DNA of 64,000 nt from NCBI GenBank assembly GCA_973895155.1, contig OZ316896.1, positions 248,001 to 312,000 of the forward strand, given 5' to 3'. Below the pieces are notes generated by a model, which was not told the DNA's origin, ran no database searches, and saw nothing but the letters and a program-made list of their open reading frames with translations. Source of the DNA: Marsupella aquatica. Its lineage: Eukaryota; Marchantiophyta. A program made the translations under genes and the position numbers. This document shows positions 20,160 to 31,886 of this stretch, piece by piece. Position 1 is the first letter of the stretch. Each line of letters opens with the position of its first letter.

Positions 20160-22484
20160 GCCGAGCTCCCTTATGGTCCAGGCCCGGATAGGCCATCCGG
20201 GGAGGACTTAGCATGGGGAGACTTGTGAGCAAAGGGACGTGCCACTCGCGAAGGCAAGGAGCCAAGCTGGCGACAGACACTAAGGACTTGGGCTAGCTGA
20301 GAGCTGGTCGGGTCAAGGGGAAATGGGCCGGGCTCAAGGCCGACCGTCCAGACCTCCGGATGGACTCTGAGTTCTGAGGGCTTGAGGGTGAGCTCCTCTT
20401 GGGCCCAAGGCCCATGGAGTTGACGCCATGGGCAACGGACCCTTGGGCGCAAGTTGTGGCCCGATCCGGGTTGGGCCGATCGGGGGCCCCAAGCGGCGAT
20501 GAGACCTGAGGACCTAGGCATGAGCACTGGGTCAGCTCAATCACAATGGGCTAAGGCACTCCGCTTGCGGATGCCTAACAAGAGAGTTATGGGCGTTGCC
20601 AGTTGGTGGCGCGCCCGTTATGCGCGATAGGATCCGGGTTGGAGGCCAAATGTTTAGGGACCAAAGTTGGTCCGGGGGTGGCAGGTCTCCAGAAGCATAT
20701 ATGAGGGGAGTGGTGTCTCCCTGGGGGCTAAGGGCGAGCCGAAGTCGTGAGCCGCGGCGGTCGCGACACTAAGGGAAACCGCCAAACGGAAGTGACGATA
20801 TCTTCCCAACGGGAAGTCCGTTGGAGGACTTCTTGGGTGCATTGGAAAGCTCTTCTTGAGCTCAGCTGGGTCTGGGGGCACCATGGGTTCTCAGGGTTTG
20901 CGGGTGTTAACTTGTCCGCTTGCCAAATCCCACCGAACAGCAGCCAAGCAGCGTTCAATCTCCCAAGGGAGCTTGCGTTGGGGAGGCAAGGCCAAGTAGG
21001 TGTGGAGGTTGAGTTCCAAGAGTTCTCGGTCCCTAGGCCATTAGTGAGGCAAATCGGGAGTTGGTTGCTAGAGTCGGGGCCATTCTGGTCCCGGCGTGTT
21101 GGGACAAGCTATGCTATTTGGGCCATGAGCATGTCTTGGGGTCAGGGCGGTCAGTTGGTGATGGATAGGTACGAGGGGGAACCCGACCGCACCCAAAGAA
21201 GTAGCTGTTCTGGACGAACAGTGGGCGTGGGTTCTGGTTCCGGCTTATGGCATCGGGAGGACCTATCGCTGACCTATTTACCAATGTCTGTTGAGCTTGA
21301 GTTAGGATGTTGGGCTTGGCGAGTTCTAGATCCTGAAGGGTTACTTACCGAGGTGCTTGGTTGCTTGTGCAGATAGTGAGGACCGTTGAGTAGCGGTCGT
21401 GTAGGTGAGCAAGTGCGGCTTTGTATGGGAGGGGCCGCTGGTGGTGCAAGAGGCACTAGGGTGCTTGCTCGAGGTATTCCGTGGAGGCGTTCGGGCACCA
21501 GGGGCACTTAGGCGTGAGTGTTGGGATTGGTGAGGGCGCTGGGTGGCAAGGTCCACCACTTTTGGGCACTCGTGGCAAGAAGAGCACAAAACTAGGGTAA
21601 ACCCTAAACCCTAAACGGTAAACCCTAAACGGTAAAGCCTGAACCCTAAACCCTAAACTCCTGATGGTCACACTACTAAAGGGAAACACCAAATGGAAGT
21701 AACAATAATTTCTCAATGAGAAGTCTGTTGGAGGGACTTCTTGGATGCATTGGAAAGTTCTCAAGAAGGACTATATCCTCTTCAGCTCAACTTGGTCTAG
21801 GGGTGCCTGATTCTTGAGGTTTATAGGGGCTATCTCACCCACTTGCCAATCTTGCCAAAATAGCAGTCACACAATGTTCAGTTTCCTATAGGAGCTTGCG
21901 TTGGGGAGGCAATGCAGAGTAGGCATGAGTGTTAAGGTCCAAGTGCCCCTAGAATATCAGTTGAGTTGAAGCCTTAGAGATGGTTGCTAGAGTCGAAGCT
22001 GAACTGATCCTGGCGTTTGGAACAAGCTAACTATTTGGGCCATGAACCTGTCCTGGAGGCAGGGCGGTCAGCCAGTGACAGATAGAAAGTGGAGAAGCTT
22101 GGGCGACACCTAGTAGAGGGGTTGTTCTAGAAGAACAATGGGTGCTGGTCTTAGCTTCAACATAATATGGCAAGGACACATGGGCCCGAGAGGTTCTATT
22201 CGTTGGCCTACTTATTAAAGATTGTTGAACTTGAGACAAGACAATGATCTTGGAAATCATGATGAGTTACTTACTAATGTGTTTGGTTGCCTATGCAGAC
22301 AATAAGGACCATTGAACGATGGTGGTGTTAAGGAGCAAGTGCGGCTTCGTATGGAAGCTGTCATATGCGGTGATAGATGCACCGAGTTGCTTGCTCGTGG
22401 AGTTTTGTGTGAGCGTTTGGACACCAAAGGTACTTAGAGTACTAGGATTGGTGAGGGCGTTTGGTGACAAGGTCCACCACTGCA
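20160..22484. repeat. Dispersed repeat, two diverged tandem units
   Basis: About 20766-21558 and 21668-22484 align in order over about 0.8 kb. Shared blocks include GGAAGT near 20790 and 21695, GCATTGGAAAG, GAGCTTGCGTTGGGGAGGC, GAGCAAGTGCGGCTT and GGATTGGTGAGGGCG. The offset is about 0.9 kb. The 20160-20770 part, unique to the first unit here, recurs at 49847-49954 plus 56943-57369. No coding domain was recognised; frames such as 20747-21376 are chance. It may be a non-autonomous or long-terminal-repeat-like family. Confidence 0.72.
21598..21658 (+). repeat. Interstitial telomere-like tract, CCCTAAA type
   Basis: Six or so units of CCCTAAA, several corrupted to ACGGTAAA, lying exactly between the two dispersed-repeat units. 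The land plant telomere repeat is TTTAGGG. Confidence 0.8.
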
Positions 22485-22504
22485 ACTCTAAGTTTTGTTT
22501 GCGA

Positions 22505-22665
22505 TTTATTAGTAACTCACTCTCATTTATGAAAATTTCCCCACTCCTTGCACCCCCACTTCCATGCACCCAAAAGTTAAGTGACTCACTCTCATTTATG
22601 AATTGTTCCCCACTCCTTCCACTCGTTGCACTCCCACTTCCATGCACCCAAGAGTTAAGTGACAG
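22505..22665. repeat. Imperfect tandem duplication, about 75-80 bp units
   Basis: Two copies of the series ACTCACTCTCATTTATGAA, CCCCACTCCTT, CCCACTTCCATGCACCCA and AGTTAAGTGAC lie side by side. They abut the second dispersed-repeat unit. Confidence 0.7.
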
Positions 22666-22689
22666 TAGAGGGAGTGTCTAGAGGCTTCA

Positions 22690-24200
22690 CTCTAGACCTA
22701 GGCCATCCGAGTAGGTTTGGATCGTGAATTATTAGTAAGACTGTTCTTTTCGAGTAATTGTTTCCTTAGAACAAATTTCTGCACAACACTGGTGTGCCAG
22801 ATGGCTAACTCAGGGGTAAACCCTACACATTTCCACGTAACCCCCTTTTGCCTGTTACCCACAATTACATCCCACGACAAGTTTTCCTGTGCGTGACAGC
22901 GCTATTACAGTCGACAGACTTTGCCCACTAAAGTAGATATTAGAAAGATAGAATCTGAGTCATATCTTTTGCTTATCGGTGCCTGTAGTCTGTCGAGAGC
23001 TAACTACTACTGTATCCGAGCTTAAACTTGACAAATAAAATCTTGTTATAAGTTAAAGTTAACCCTAGGTAAAGGGGTTAAGGAGTAGTTACACAACTAC
23101 CTCCCCATAACCCCACATGTGTACCAAACATTCATTATCATTAACAATGTTGGAGGTTGGAGTATCTTCTGGCTATAGTGTCCTCAATCTAACGTGTTAT
23201 CAGCACGTCTCTTCGAGCAATTTACACAGGCCGGTCATACAAGCATGAGAGCGGAGAACCATCTATCCATAGACAATTTTTTTTTCCTCGTCAATGAACA
23301 GGACCCCAGTTCAATATGAAAGTGCCAGAAATTGAATTTCAGAATCCGCCATAGATTACATATGATAAAGGTAGAATTGACAATCTGTCCTTTTAAGTCT
23401 TCTTGTTTACTTTTCGGTGTCCGTCGGAAGCTAACTACTGCCGTATCCATATCTTAAACTCGATAATGTCCAATCACCAAGTTTATCCAGCGAAACACCT
23501 ATTTCTATCCAATTCATGTCAATGAGGGCCCAACACTCCTCCCAAGAGCAATATTGATCTCTAAATGACATGGCTAGAAGGCGCATATGAAACTCAAGCA
23601 CAGCTGGAACGGGAGTCCACCAAGTCAATGGTCGACTGTGCTTCCGGACAAGTGCATCAGGCCTACCTTTCTTGTAGAACTTGGACACCACCATTCTTAA
23701 CTCTTCCAGTCATAGGTCAGTGACAGTTCAGAAAGCCAGCCTTGTTGCTTTACTAATCTGTCCACTAATTGTTGCTTCTATGCTATCACCTTCAGGAGAG
23801 AAAGAAGGTGATAAAATTGAAGGATACAGGCATTCATTCACCGATCTCGAGAATTGAGGATTAAGCCAGCTGCTATTGAGTTCAATACCTCCTACCTGTT
23901 TGCCAGATATTAGCGCTAATGATTGCTATTTACGGTGAGCTGCACGGTGATAGCAAAAAATGGAGTATGGGTGAAACAGTTTTTCAGCCTGCTAAGGGCT
24001 AGTTACAACGCCACATCGCATAATCTCACAGTTCCTGCCACAAAACTGCCATCGTCGAGGGCTGCAATAAAAACCGGCCAACAGTAATGCTTTTTCCATG
24101 TATGCCCTTCATCTAGCAACCAACGAAGTATGTTATATCTCGGCTGCCAATTAGTACTGCTATGAATTTGCTTTCGCGCCAGCGCAACAAATCAATCTGG
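22690..24200. other. Non-coding stretch before the PPR gene end
   Basis: Apart from the possible copia relic and the diverged direct repeat around 22996/23429, no gene or element was recognised. It includes the 3' flank of the PPR-DYW gene, which reads on the minus strand. Confidence 0.4.
23191..23207 (+). other. Possible relic copia primer-binding site
   Basis: AACGTGTTATCAGCACG resembles the GTTATCAGCACG site that I recall following the LTR of some plant copia elements. A diverged direct repeat (GCTAACTACT-x-CCGTATCC) occurs at about 22996 and 23429. No coding part of an element remains nearby, so this is weak. Confidence 0.3.
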
Positions 24201-26003
24201 TCACCAGTAATCACCACAAGAACACACGCCATCTGAAAAATGGTGAAAGCGATTTGCATCCCTCGCTATAATCTTGCGCCCTGTCACCTTAGAGATCAAC
24301 TTCGTTGCTGTATGGCAATCTGGACACACCCTAAGGTTCTTCGTTACACGAATTGGTTCTCCTCGAGGTATGTGAATCAGTCCGTAAGCAATAGCCAACT
24401 TCTCACTATGAGAGCAAATAGCTAGTTCTTTATCCTCCTCATTCATATCATGCAACACAAGCCGTGTATCAGGAATGTAGCCTTCGGCTTTCAGTTTTTT
24501 AATCAATTTATTGAGCTCAATATATATCGCCTTCGCTTCCGGATGAGATGTATCCCCTACCACAAATTCATGGGTCTTGTTATCAACTTCAATCCAGCTA
24601 CGCCCTGGCTCCTTCCGAACACCTCTCGTTCGCATCATATTGCGCACCAAAGACACGTCCTCCCACTTGCCAGCTGCAGCATAGATGTTGGAGAGAAGCA
24701 CATATGGAGCGGCATTACTGGGTTCCAACTTGAAAAGCTCGTTAGCAGCAAGTTCGCCCAGCTCCACGTTACCGTCAGATCTACAAGCTCCAAGCAAGGC
24801 TCTCCAAGTTACTACCGTTGGCTCAATTGGCATGTCATGAATGAAGTCCTTTGCTTCCTCCAAGTGCCCCGCCCGCCCAAGAAGATCCACCATGCAGGTA
24901 TAATGCAAAATGTTAGGCTCTATGCCATAATCTTGCGTCATAGCTGAAAAGAGTCTATGACCGTCATCAACAAGGCCTCCGTGACAACAGGCTGATAACA
25001 GTGCCACGAATGAATGACTGTCGGGCTTCACACCGTCTGCGGTCATTTCTCTGAAGAGTTCCAGGGCTTCATTCCCGCATCCATGTTGCGCAAGTCCACC
25101 GATCATTACAGTCCAGGCGACTACATCGCGTTTCTCCATTTTGTCAAAAACTTGTCGGGCGTCAACTATACTGCCACTCTCCGCATACATGTGAACCAGT
25201 GCCGTGCCCACACGTAAATCCGACTCCAGTCCCGCTTTCGTAGCATGGCCATGAACGTCCTTCACCCACTCCAAAGCACCCACACTTGCAGATGCATTCA
25301 GGATGCCCAGATAAGTGATTACATCTGGTTCGAAGCCTTCCCGTCTCATTTGGAGGAACAGCCGATATGCTTCCATACCATCACCACGTTCTGCATATGC
25401 TCGAATGATAACACTCCAGGTAATGACATTTCGATTGGTCAACTTTTCAAAAACTTTCCTTGCCTCAGTGATGCGTCCACATTTTGCATACATCTGTAGG
25501 AGGGCAGTCCCTACACGCACATTTGATTCAAACCCAGCATCTCGAATATGCACATGAACTTCCTTCCCCCATTTTAGAGCTAATGGGTTGGAACACGCCT
25601 TAAGGATGCTCAGATATGTGATCTCATTAGGCTGCACACCTTCTTGGCGCATTTGATTGAAAAGTTCTAGTGCAAATTCCGCATGGTGACTCTTAGCATA
25701 TCCCGCAATCATGTTGGTCCAAGTAATAACACTTTTCTTGTCAAGTTGATCAAAAACTTGACGTGCATCCAACAATCCTCCGCATTTGATATACACATTC
25801 AAGAGCGTTGTTGCCACAAATGGATTCTTATCAATTCCACTCTGGGTGATGCAATCGTGGACCTGCTTGGCCGCTGAGAGGTCTTTCTTTTGTAAGCACA
25901 TTTGCAGAACTTTAGCATAAGTGTGCCAGTCTATAGTAATGCCTCGTTGTAAATGTGCCTTCAAAACAGCAATTGTTTCACTTGTGGTACCAGCATCATG
26001 CAT
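24201..26003 (-). CDS. PLS-class pentatricopeptide protein with E and DYW domains
   Basis: A single intronless frame of 600 codons from the first ATG (26003) to TGA; the same frame stays open further up to about 26200. Repeating 30-36 residue PPR motifs fill about residues 15-385 (NPFVATTLLNVYIKCG, VITWTNMIAGYAK and similar). The E/E+ region follows, with MVDLLGRAGHLEEA and NAAPYVLLSNIYAAAGKW. The DYW domain starts near GYIPDTRLVLHD, has the cytidine deaminase-like HSEK and CPDC zinc sites, and ends exactly in GDYW. DYW proteins bind organelle transcripts and carry out C-to-U editing in mitochondria or chloroplasts. Overall wording resembles moss DYW proteins. A 5' tandem copy suggests that the ancestral start lay at 26159, where ACG now stands, so the targeting peptide is uncertain. 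Confidence 0.93.
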   Translation of the reverse strand: MHDAGTTSETIAVLKAHLQRGITIDWHTYAKVLQMCLQKKDLSAAKQVHDCITQSGIDKNPFVATTLLNVYIKCGGLLDARQVFDQLDKKSVITWTNMIAGYAKSHHAEFALELFNQMRQEGVQPNEITYLSILKACSNPLALKWGKEVHVHIRDAGFESNVRVGTALLQMYAKCGRITEARKVFEKLTNRNVITWSVIIRAYAERGDGMEAYRLFLQMRREGFEPDVITYLGILNASASVGALEWVKDVHGHATKAGLESDLRVGTALVHMYAESGSIVDARQVFDKMEKRDVVAWTVMIGGLAQHGCGNEALELFREMTADGVKPDSHSFVALLSACCHGGLVDDGHRLFSAMTQDYGIEPNILHYTCMVDLLGRAGHLEEAKDFIHDMPIEPTVVTWRALLGACRSDGNVELGELAANELFKLEPSNAAPYVLLSNIYAAAGKWEDVSLVRNMMRTRGVRKEPGRSWIEVDNKTHEFVVGDTSHPEAKAIYIELNKLIKKLKAEGYIPDTRLVLHDMNEEDKELAICSHSEKLAIAYGLIHIPRGEPIRVTKNLRVCPDCHTATKLISKVTGRKIIARDANRFHHFSDGVCSCGDYW

Positions 26004-26099
26004 GTGCCGACTGCCATTCCCTTGTGCAGTGACTTGAGACCAATCTCGCGTCCCATGTTTAACTTGCGATTGTAATCTGGATTCAGTAATTAAATTCGC

Positions 26100-26930
26100 A
26101 CTTCCCTTAACCCATGCCGGAGTTGACCATGCATCCACCAAAAGTGCTTTTCTTGTCGTCTTATGAATGAACTCAGGTGCTCTGGGCTTCCTCTGTCAGC
26201 ATCACAACCCACGCTCAGATCTGGAAAGCCTGACTGATACAGAATAAAATCTAGGAGATTGCACGTGGTGCAACGTGCTTGTTTTTATTTCTTAAGGATT
26301 ATAATTTACAGCGAGATTTCTACGATGAAGTTCAGAAATAGATAGCAGGCCGGTAAGTCTCTTGAGTCTTACAGGTCGGATGCATGCCTACCTCCGTCCA
26401 AAGATGTATTTTCTTTTCTCCCTTGCTCTGCTGTGATCTTTGGTAACTTATAAAAGTTGTATGAATCCTTTCAGAGTAATGGCCTTTCCCTTCTGAAGTG
26501 ACTTGAGACCGATCTCCCGTGCAATAACTAAGATGAGATTGAAATCTGCCTTGCGGAGTCAAACTCGCCCTTGCCTTAACCCGTGCTGGGGTTGACCATC
26601 CATCCACCCAAAGTGCTTCTCTTGTCATCTTCTGATTGAACTGAGGTGATCTGGGCTTCCTCTGTCAGCACCACAACCCACGATGAGATCTGGTACCCGG
26701 ATAAAATCCAGGGGATTCCACGACGTGCAATAAAGTTTTGCTTATTTCTCGAGAACTATGTTTCCCAATGATCTTTCTACAATAAATGTTCAGACATAGA
26801 TAGCAGACCGGTAAGTCTCTCGAGTTCTAGGTTGCATTTCCCACCTCCGTCCAGAGATGTATTTCCTTGTCGCCTTTGCTCTGCTGTGATCTTTGGTACA
26901 GATAACTTGCAAAAGTTAAATGACTCCTTT
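26100..26930 (-). repeat. Partial tandem duplication of the PPR gene 5' region
   Basis: 26100-26470 aligns with about 26572-26930 at an offset of about 470 bp. Shared blocks include TGACCAT..ATCCACC, GGGCTTCCTCTGTCAGCA, CACAACCCACG, CCGGTAAGTCTC and GCTCTGCTGTGATCTTTGG. On the minus strand the upstream copy encodes MTREALWVDGWSTPARVK, matching TTRKALLVDAWSTPAWVK of the PPR frame. The upstream copy keeps ATG (26626-26628) where the gene copy has ACG (26157-26159). The upstream frame runs to 26332 and does not contain PPR motifs. Confidence 0.85.
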
Positions 26931-28526
26931 TCAGCTGAGAGTAACGGCTATCTGTCAAGAATAGAGTACAGAAACAACTGTGAAAGGCATATCCAGGTAG
27001 GTCAAGTATCAATAAGCGCATTCATACTCCGGTATTTCACTGTAACCATCGAACGAACGGGGTCAAGAGCCTCCTGAATAGGCACTAAAAACCTTCAGCC
27101 AGAGGTCCAATGTTATCCTTGGGTTGTGTACAGGATAGACTCGTAGGGCACCTTGACAGGCGTTCATTTGTAAGTTGTCTACACTGTCCTTTCTATGCTA
27201 TACACAAACCAGAATCTCAGGTTTTGGAAAAGAGACTATTTAGAATTGACTAGCCAGCATCTATAGATTGGCTCTAGACAATCCATCGTGATTAGGCACA
27301 GATGACATGAATGTGAGAGGCCTCCTCCGCCCCCCGCCTTCCCCGCCCCGATCCCTTTGCTTCCTTGGAGATGAAACAGAATCAAACTTGAAGTTAAGTC
27401 AAGTCTTCTTCGTATAGGCCTCATAGCAGAAAATTCACGCAACTGTAAATGTCACACCGTGGTGCTGGAACAAGAGTTTTTGTTTACAAGTAGGTACTCA
27501 CAACGTGGAAATCGCTCGTCAGTCCCATTACCTGAAGGCCTTGTACAAGAAGGATGGCTGATGCCAATACCAATCATACCGGAGGATGGACTCTGCAAAT
27601 CCAACGTGTTTGTTGAGAATGTATTCAAGGTCGTTTAGTCACATCAATCCAACAAAATGACATGCATACAAAATTAATCATACCTGGCTGTAGAGTGTTG
27701 CCTAAAGCGGTCCATATCCAAAATTTCCATCGAGTCAGCTCCGTTTCTGTGCCGGGAATTGAGAACTTAGTGGCACGGGAATAGAGAGCTTAATGGTACA
27801 GTTGAGAACAATATGATACCTGTTTGACAAACGTTCAAATCAGTCTAAGTAGTGCAATCTTGCAAACCCCTCAGATAAGGAAAGAAAATTCACTTGGCGA
27901 AGGCTCGGTCCGGGCAGAGGAATCTCAGCTCAACGTAACAGTTGGAAAAACCCCTAGAAACATAGGAGTAGCAGGACCTTCTCCAGGATCACTTCGTCCT
28001 GCATCAGGAATTGCTCTACTCTTTTAAGAAACATCCCAGCTTTGCCATCCAAACTTGAGAATCAAAACTACAAGTTTTTAGAGTAAAAAGTAAGAGAATG
28101 TCTTCCTTCCAAATCCCAAAGCAACCACCGTCATACCTGCACATTGCCCTCTGAAAAACGATGGCGCATGTGCTCTTGTTTATCGCCCTCCAAGACAGAA
28201 CCCTTCCAATCGAACTGTCCTGCATATCAAACGAAAAATTGACGACATTTCTTCAAAGGACTTGTGAACAAGTGATATGCAGACCGTGTAAGTAGCAGAT
28301 TGGGCAGGCTCGACAATTTCAGAACAACAAGTTGGAGCAAGTGGTACAAAATTGATCTAGATTGTGATGGGCAATAAAAGAAGCTCATAAACGGAGATAT
28401 CCTCTTAAGTTTGACGTGCGTTCAAAAAAAGGGAAATGCACATAATTGCAGGCACCAGGAGACGTGGTCCAAGAATTGAGGAGGACTTGAACCAGGATGG
28501 GGGACGAAATGTATCCCGGGCTGGAA

Positions 28527-28680
28527 AAGAGATTCTGTCCCGCTTCCTTGGGCACTGAGAGTTAAGAAGTATTGTTACCCAGCAATTTAGGGTCGAAACG
28601 CAGAAGAGATTCTGTCCCGCTTCCTTGGGCACTGAGAGTTAAGAAGTATTGTTACCCAGCAATTTAGGGTCGAAACGCAG
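28527..28680. repeat. Perfect tandem duplication, 77-bp units
   Basis: 28527-28603 and 28604-28680 read the same, each starting AAGAGATTCTGTCCCGC and ending GGTCGAAACGCAG. Identity implies a recent duplication or an assembly artefact. Confidence 0.92.
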
Positions 28681-29336
28681 AAGAACATCGAGTATAGCTA
28701 GGGCCTTACTAGGAATTCTCTGTCCGAATCCATTCAATCCCCCCTCCACGTGCGGGGTTGTGGAGGGTGAGTGTGTGTGTGGGTGGGAGTCCTGGTTTCT
28801 CCTCACCCCTCCCCGCTAGTTTGCTTTGGGGCTCTGGTCCAACCCTATCTCCCTCCTGGTACTGGGTACGATCCCCCTTGTGCGCTACCCTACATAGGTG
28901 CATGCTCCGGAGTTGATAGTCGTGTGTTGGATAGGTCAGCTTTCAACATTCAAGGCAAAAAAAAGATTCTCTGGTAGTTTTGGAGAATACAATCCACAGT
29001 TCTCGACTCATATCCCCATGGCAACCCATTTAAAACTTAATGAGGAAAGCCCTAGGAAATAACTGAATAGTGTTTTGACTGATAAAGTTAAAAAGTGCCC
29101 TTGCTATTTTGTCATCTCCAACCCTGGTGGATAGTGGTGGTTTAAAAGACATCCAGGACACATTGCCTTCTTTTCACATCCTATTCCCTTCCTCTAAGGT
29201 TAAATCTATCACATGTAATGAGTGGAGATTTATAAGTGTAATGAGTGGAAACGGCTGTAGTCAGCTTTGCAAGAACTTGGGGGGCTAATCAGGTGAAGTG
29301 TCTACCAATCCTACATGGCAAGGAGTGGGCCCAAGT

Positions 29337-29360
29337 ACCCTAAACCCTAAACCCTAAACC
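29337..29360 (+). repeat. Interstitial telomere-like tract, CCCTAAA x3
   Basis: Three uninterrupted CCCTAAA units within ACCCTAAA...AAACC. Too short to be a former chromosome end by itself; such short tracts are common in plant genomes. Confidence 0.85.
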
Positions 29361-29554
29361 AAGGAATTTGCATTTACTGAAGTTCATTTCAAAAGATTTG
29401 TGGTATCAAGTCTATGGTTAGAACAACTAGCTTCGACTACCCGTTCTTTGAACGTCAATAGAGGTGAGCACAAAAAAGTGCCAAAGACAAAATGACTTAG
29501 TACAATAATAAGAGTAGTGTATGAAAAGAAAAAGGGAAACCCCACTTGAGAAAG

Positions 29555-29586
29555 TTTTCCATCAAGTGACAAAACTTGATGGAAAA
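29555..29586. repeat. Perfect 13-bp inverted repeat (hairpin)
   Basis: TTTTCCATCAAGT, six-base loop GACAAA, then ACTTGATGGAAAA. AT-rich surroundings. No T-run or gene end nearby points to a terminator role. Confidence 0.7.
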
Positions 29587-30026
29587 TGGTTCGTGGGGGA
29601 AAATCCTAAATTTTCTTCAAATGGTCCGTGGAAATTTGAACATAAGGTATGCTATATGGCTTGTACATGTCAACATGACATACAACAACAATACCATATG
29701 ACAACCACCATGAAGTAATTCATTGTAGAGTACATTCTCCTTGAATATGTAGAAGTGCACCCATGCGTCGTATTGCAAGTAGAATGATGGAATGTAAATA
29801 GAGTGGACTAAGCAATATAAAGCTCTTCAAATAATTCCAAGTACTAAGAAGGTTCACGTCATTGAAAGATCTAGGGTCAAGTTAGCATTGAATTGAAATG
29901 AATGAAGATATTTACTTGTTAAATGTTAAAAGAATTGATTATTAAAACTCGGAGTAGAGAAGTCGTTATGTCAATGCATGGGCTGATGCTAGTGTAATGG
30001 ATAGGCACCCTCCCATCATCATGCAA

Positions 30027-31857
30027 TCATCTCAAAATCTCGTGGTACACAACATTCCTTGTGTAAAGGTCATCCTTATCAGGATATCCATTCCTTGCTA
30101 TCATAATGCGAATGCCATTCTGAGCACCAACCCTAGACAATGCCACATATAATTGACCATGCGAGAAAATTGGGTTTGGTAGAAATATCCCAATCTTTGA
30201 GAAGGTTTGACCTTGAGACTTATTGATGGTCACACCAAAGGCAGCATAGATAGGAAACTAAAAAATCATTGAATAGTAACCCTGAGTTGGAGGCAATAAG
30301 AGGAATGTGTGGAATAAAACACTATCTCCGATGTCTTCCCTGTGATAATTTCTGCATCTATGACATGACGCCCAAAACCACGAACTATCAAGTGAGTGTC
30401 ATAGGCTTGTCCTTTTGACCCATTCATGTTTCTCAAAAGCATGATGGGTGCAGCACCAATCTTAAAAGTCAACTTATGTAGAGGTAACCCTGATGATAAC
30501 AATGTATTGAGGAACTCTGTGGGATACATGAAGGCAGTTGCTTCATTGGGAATTGAATCTGCACTTAAAAACTCATGTTCCTGCAAAAACTCATTGATGA
30601 AAATGGTAAAGAAGTTACTAACTTTTATTGAAAGAAGTACTTTCAAGGACAACATTGAAAGTTCTTCATGTTGCTAGTGGTAAGGGATTTAGCTCTCGAG
30701 GAAAGCCACACATTACCTCCTCATTGACCTTATAGACGTCTTTGTTTGTGGTGGTCAAGATAGCTCTATCTTTTAAAAAGTTAGCATTGTTGAGGTTCAC
30801 TGGATCTGAGCCACAGATCTCCACGATAAGGTCACTAAGATGATCAATTTGTATTATCAGGTCATGCGGCAAACAAATGACATCATCACCCAAATCAGGC
30901 TCTAAAGTATAGGCAAAGTTCCCTCTCCAATTGCTAGTAACCAATCGCTAAAGCCTTGTTGCTCAAGCACCTCTTGTCCTATATATAAGAGAATCCAAAA
31001 ATGTTGTCACAAGTTTTGAATTCCAGCATTGATAATTAACTTCTTACTTGCAATTAACTTATAATTAATTGAAGTTTTGAATTCCAACATTGAGAAGTTA
31101 GTGCTAAAATAAATTAACATTTCAAAAGCTAAGGAGTGAAAATGTGATTCTAGAAGTATTATAATTATAACACACTAAGTAAGTATAAAGTATACATCTG
31201 AAACAATGATTGATAAACATACCTTCTAGTGTTTTAACTCTCATGTTCTCACTTAGCCTCATCATTTTCATCTTTGACCATATAGAAGACCTTTTGAAGG
31301 TGGCTCAAATGATGGTCGCTTGATCTCCATGCCGAACAACAAGAAGCACTTGGAAAAAATCGCCACCAAAGATCATCAATTTTCCTTCAAAATGGCAAGT
31401 TACACTTCATGATAACAGCCTCAAAGACATGTCTATGAGTCATGGGTGCTTCATCCATATGATCAATAATGTGGATTGGATCACACATGTTGTTTCACTC
31501 TCCATTACTATGCTGCACACAATCATCACAAAAATAATTATGAAAAACCAAAATTCATATAATATCCTCCAAACCAATAGCCATAAATTCCACATATTAG
31601 TATTTTTCAGGAAATCAATCTCACTATCAACACAATTTTAACTTCTTACTTGCAAGTAGAGCTTTCGTGAACAATGAGTGGAATCTTGAAATGCGAATGT
31701 GCCGTGCGACCTCCCTGTAATAAGAAGGCTGCAATCCTCGATGATGTCACGACAAGAGCGATGTGTGCCTTACATCTGACCCTTGCTAGTAAAAGATTAT
31801 ACAAAAATGTCTTTCCATTTCCACCTGGTCCATCAATAAAGAATAGATGCTCCTAGA
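30027..31857 (-). pseudogene. Decayed Helitron helicase (PIF1-like)
   Basis: Minus-strand pieces follow the Helitron helicase order. 31857 downward reads a Walker A motif, IDGPGGNGKTFLYN, then GGRTAHSHFKIP. About 31480-31390 reads MDEAPMTHRHVFEAV (Walker B). About 31380-31230 has FGGDF-x-QVL and LSENMRV. 30944-30666 reads RAILTTTNKDVYKVNEE. 30655-30266 has FLSADSIPNE, YPTEFLNTLLSSGLP and APIMLLRNMNG. 30233-30027 has MTINKSQGQTF and FSHGQLYVALSRVGAQNG. The pieces are split by stops, frameshifts and probably introns; a donor GTAAGA lies near 31650. The Rep/HUH nuclease part and the terminal hairpin with CTRR were not found, so element limits are unknown. Confidence 0.88.
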
Positions 31858-31886
31858 TGAATTAAAAACCATGAATTAGATGGGAA

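Larger units (their letters stand above)
26931..29990. other. Non-coding stretch
   Basis: No gene family was recognised. It contains a perfect 77-bp tandem duplication, a short telomere-like tract and a 13-bp inverted repeat, all listed separately. Frames up to about 80 codons occur at chance frequency. Confidence 0.45.

Noticed and set aside
29985-30000. ACACTAG as the Helitron 3' CTRR end
   Set aside because: No stem-loop of the usual kind lies just before it; a four-base motif is too common.
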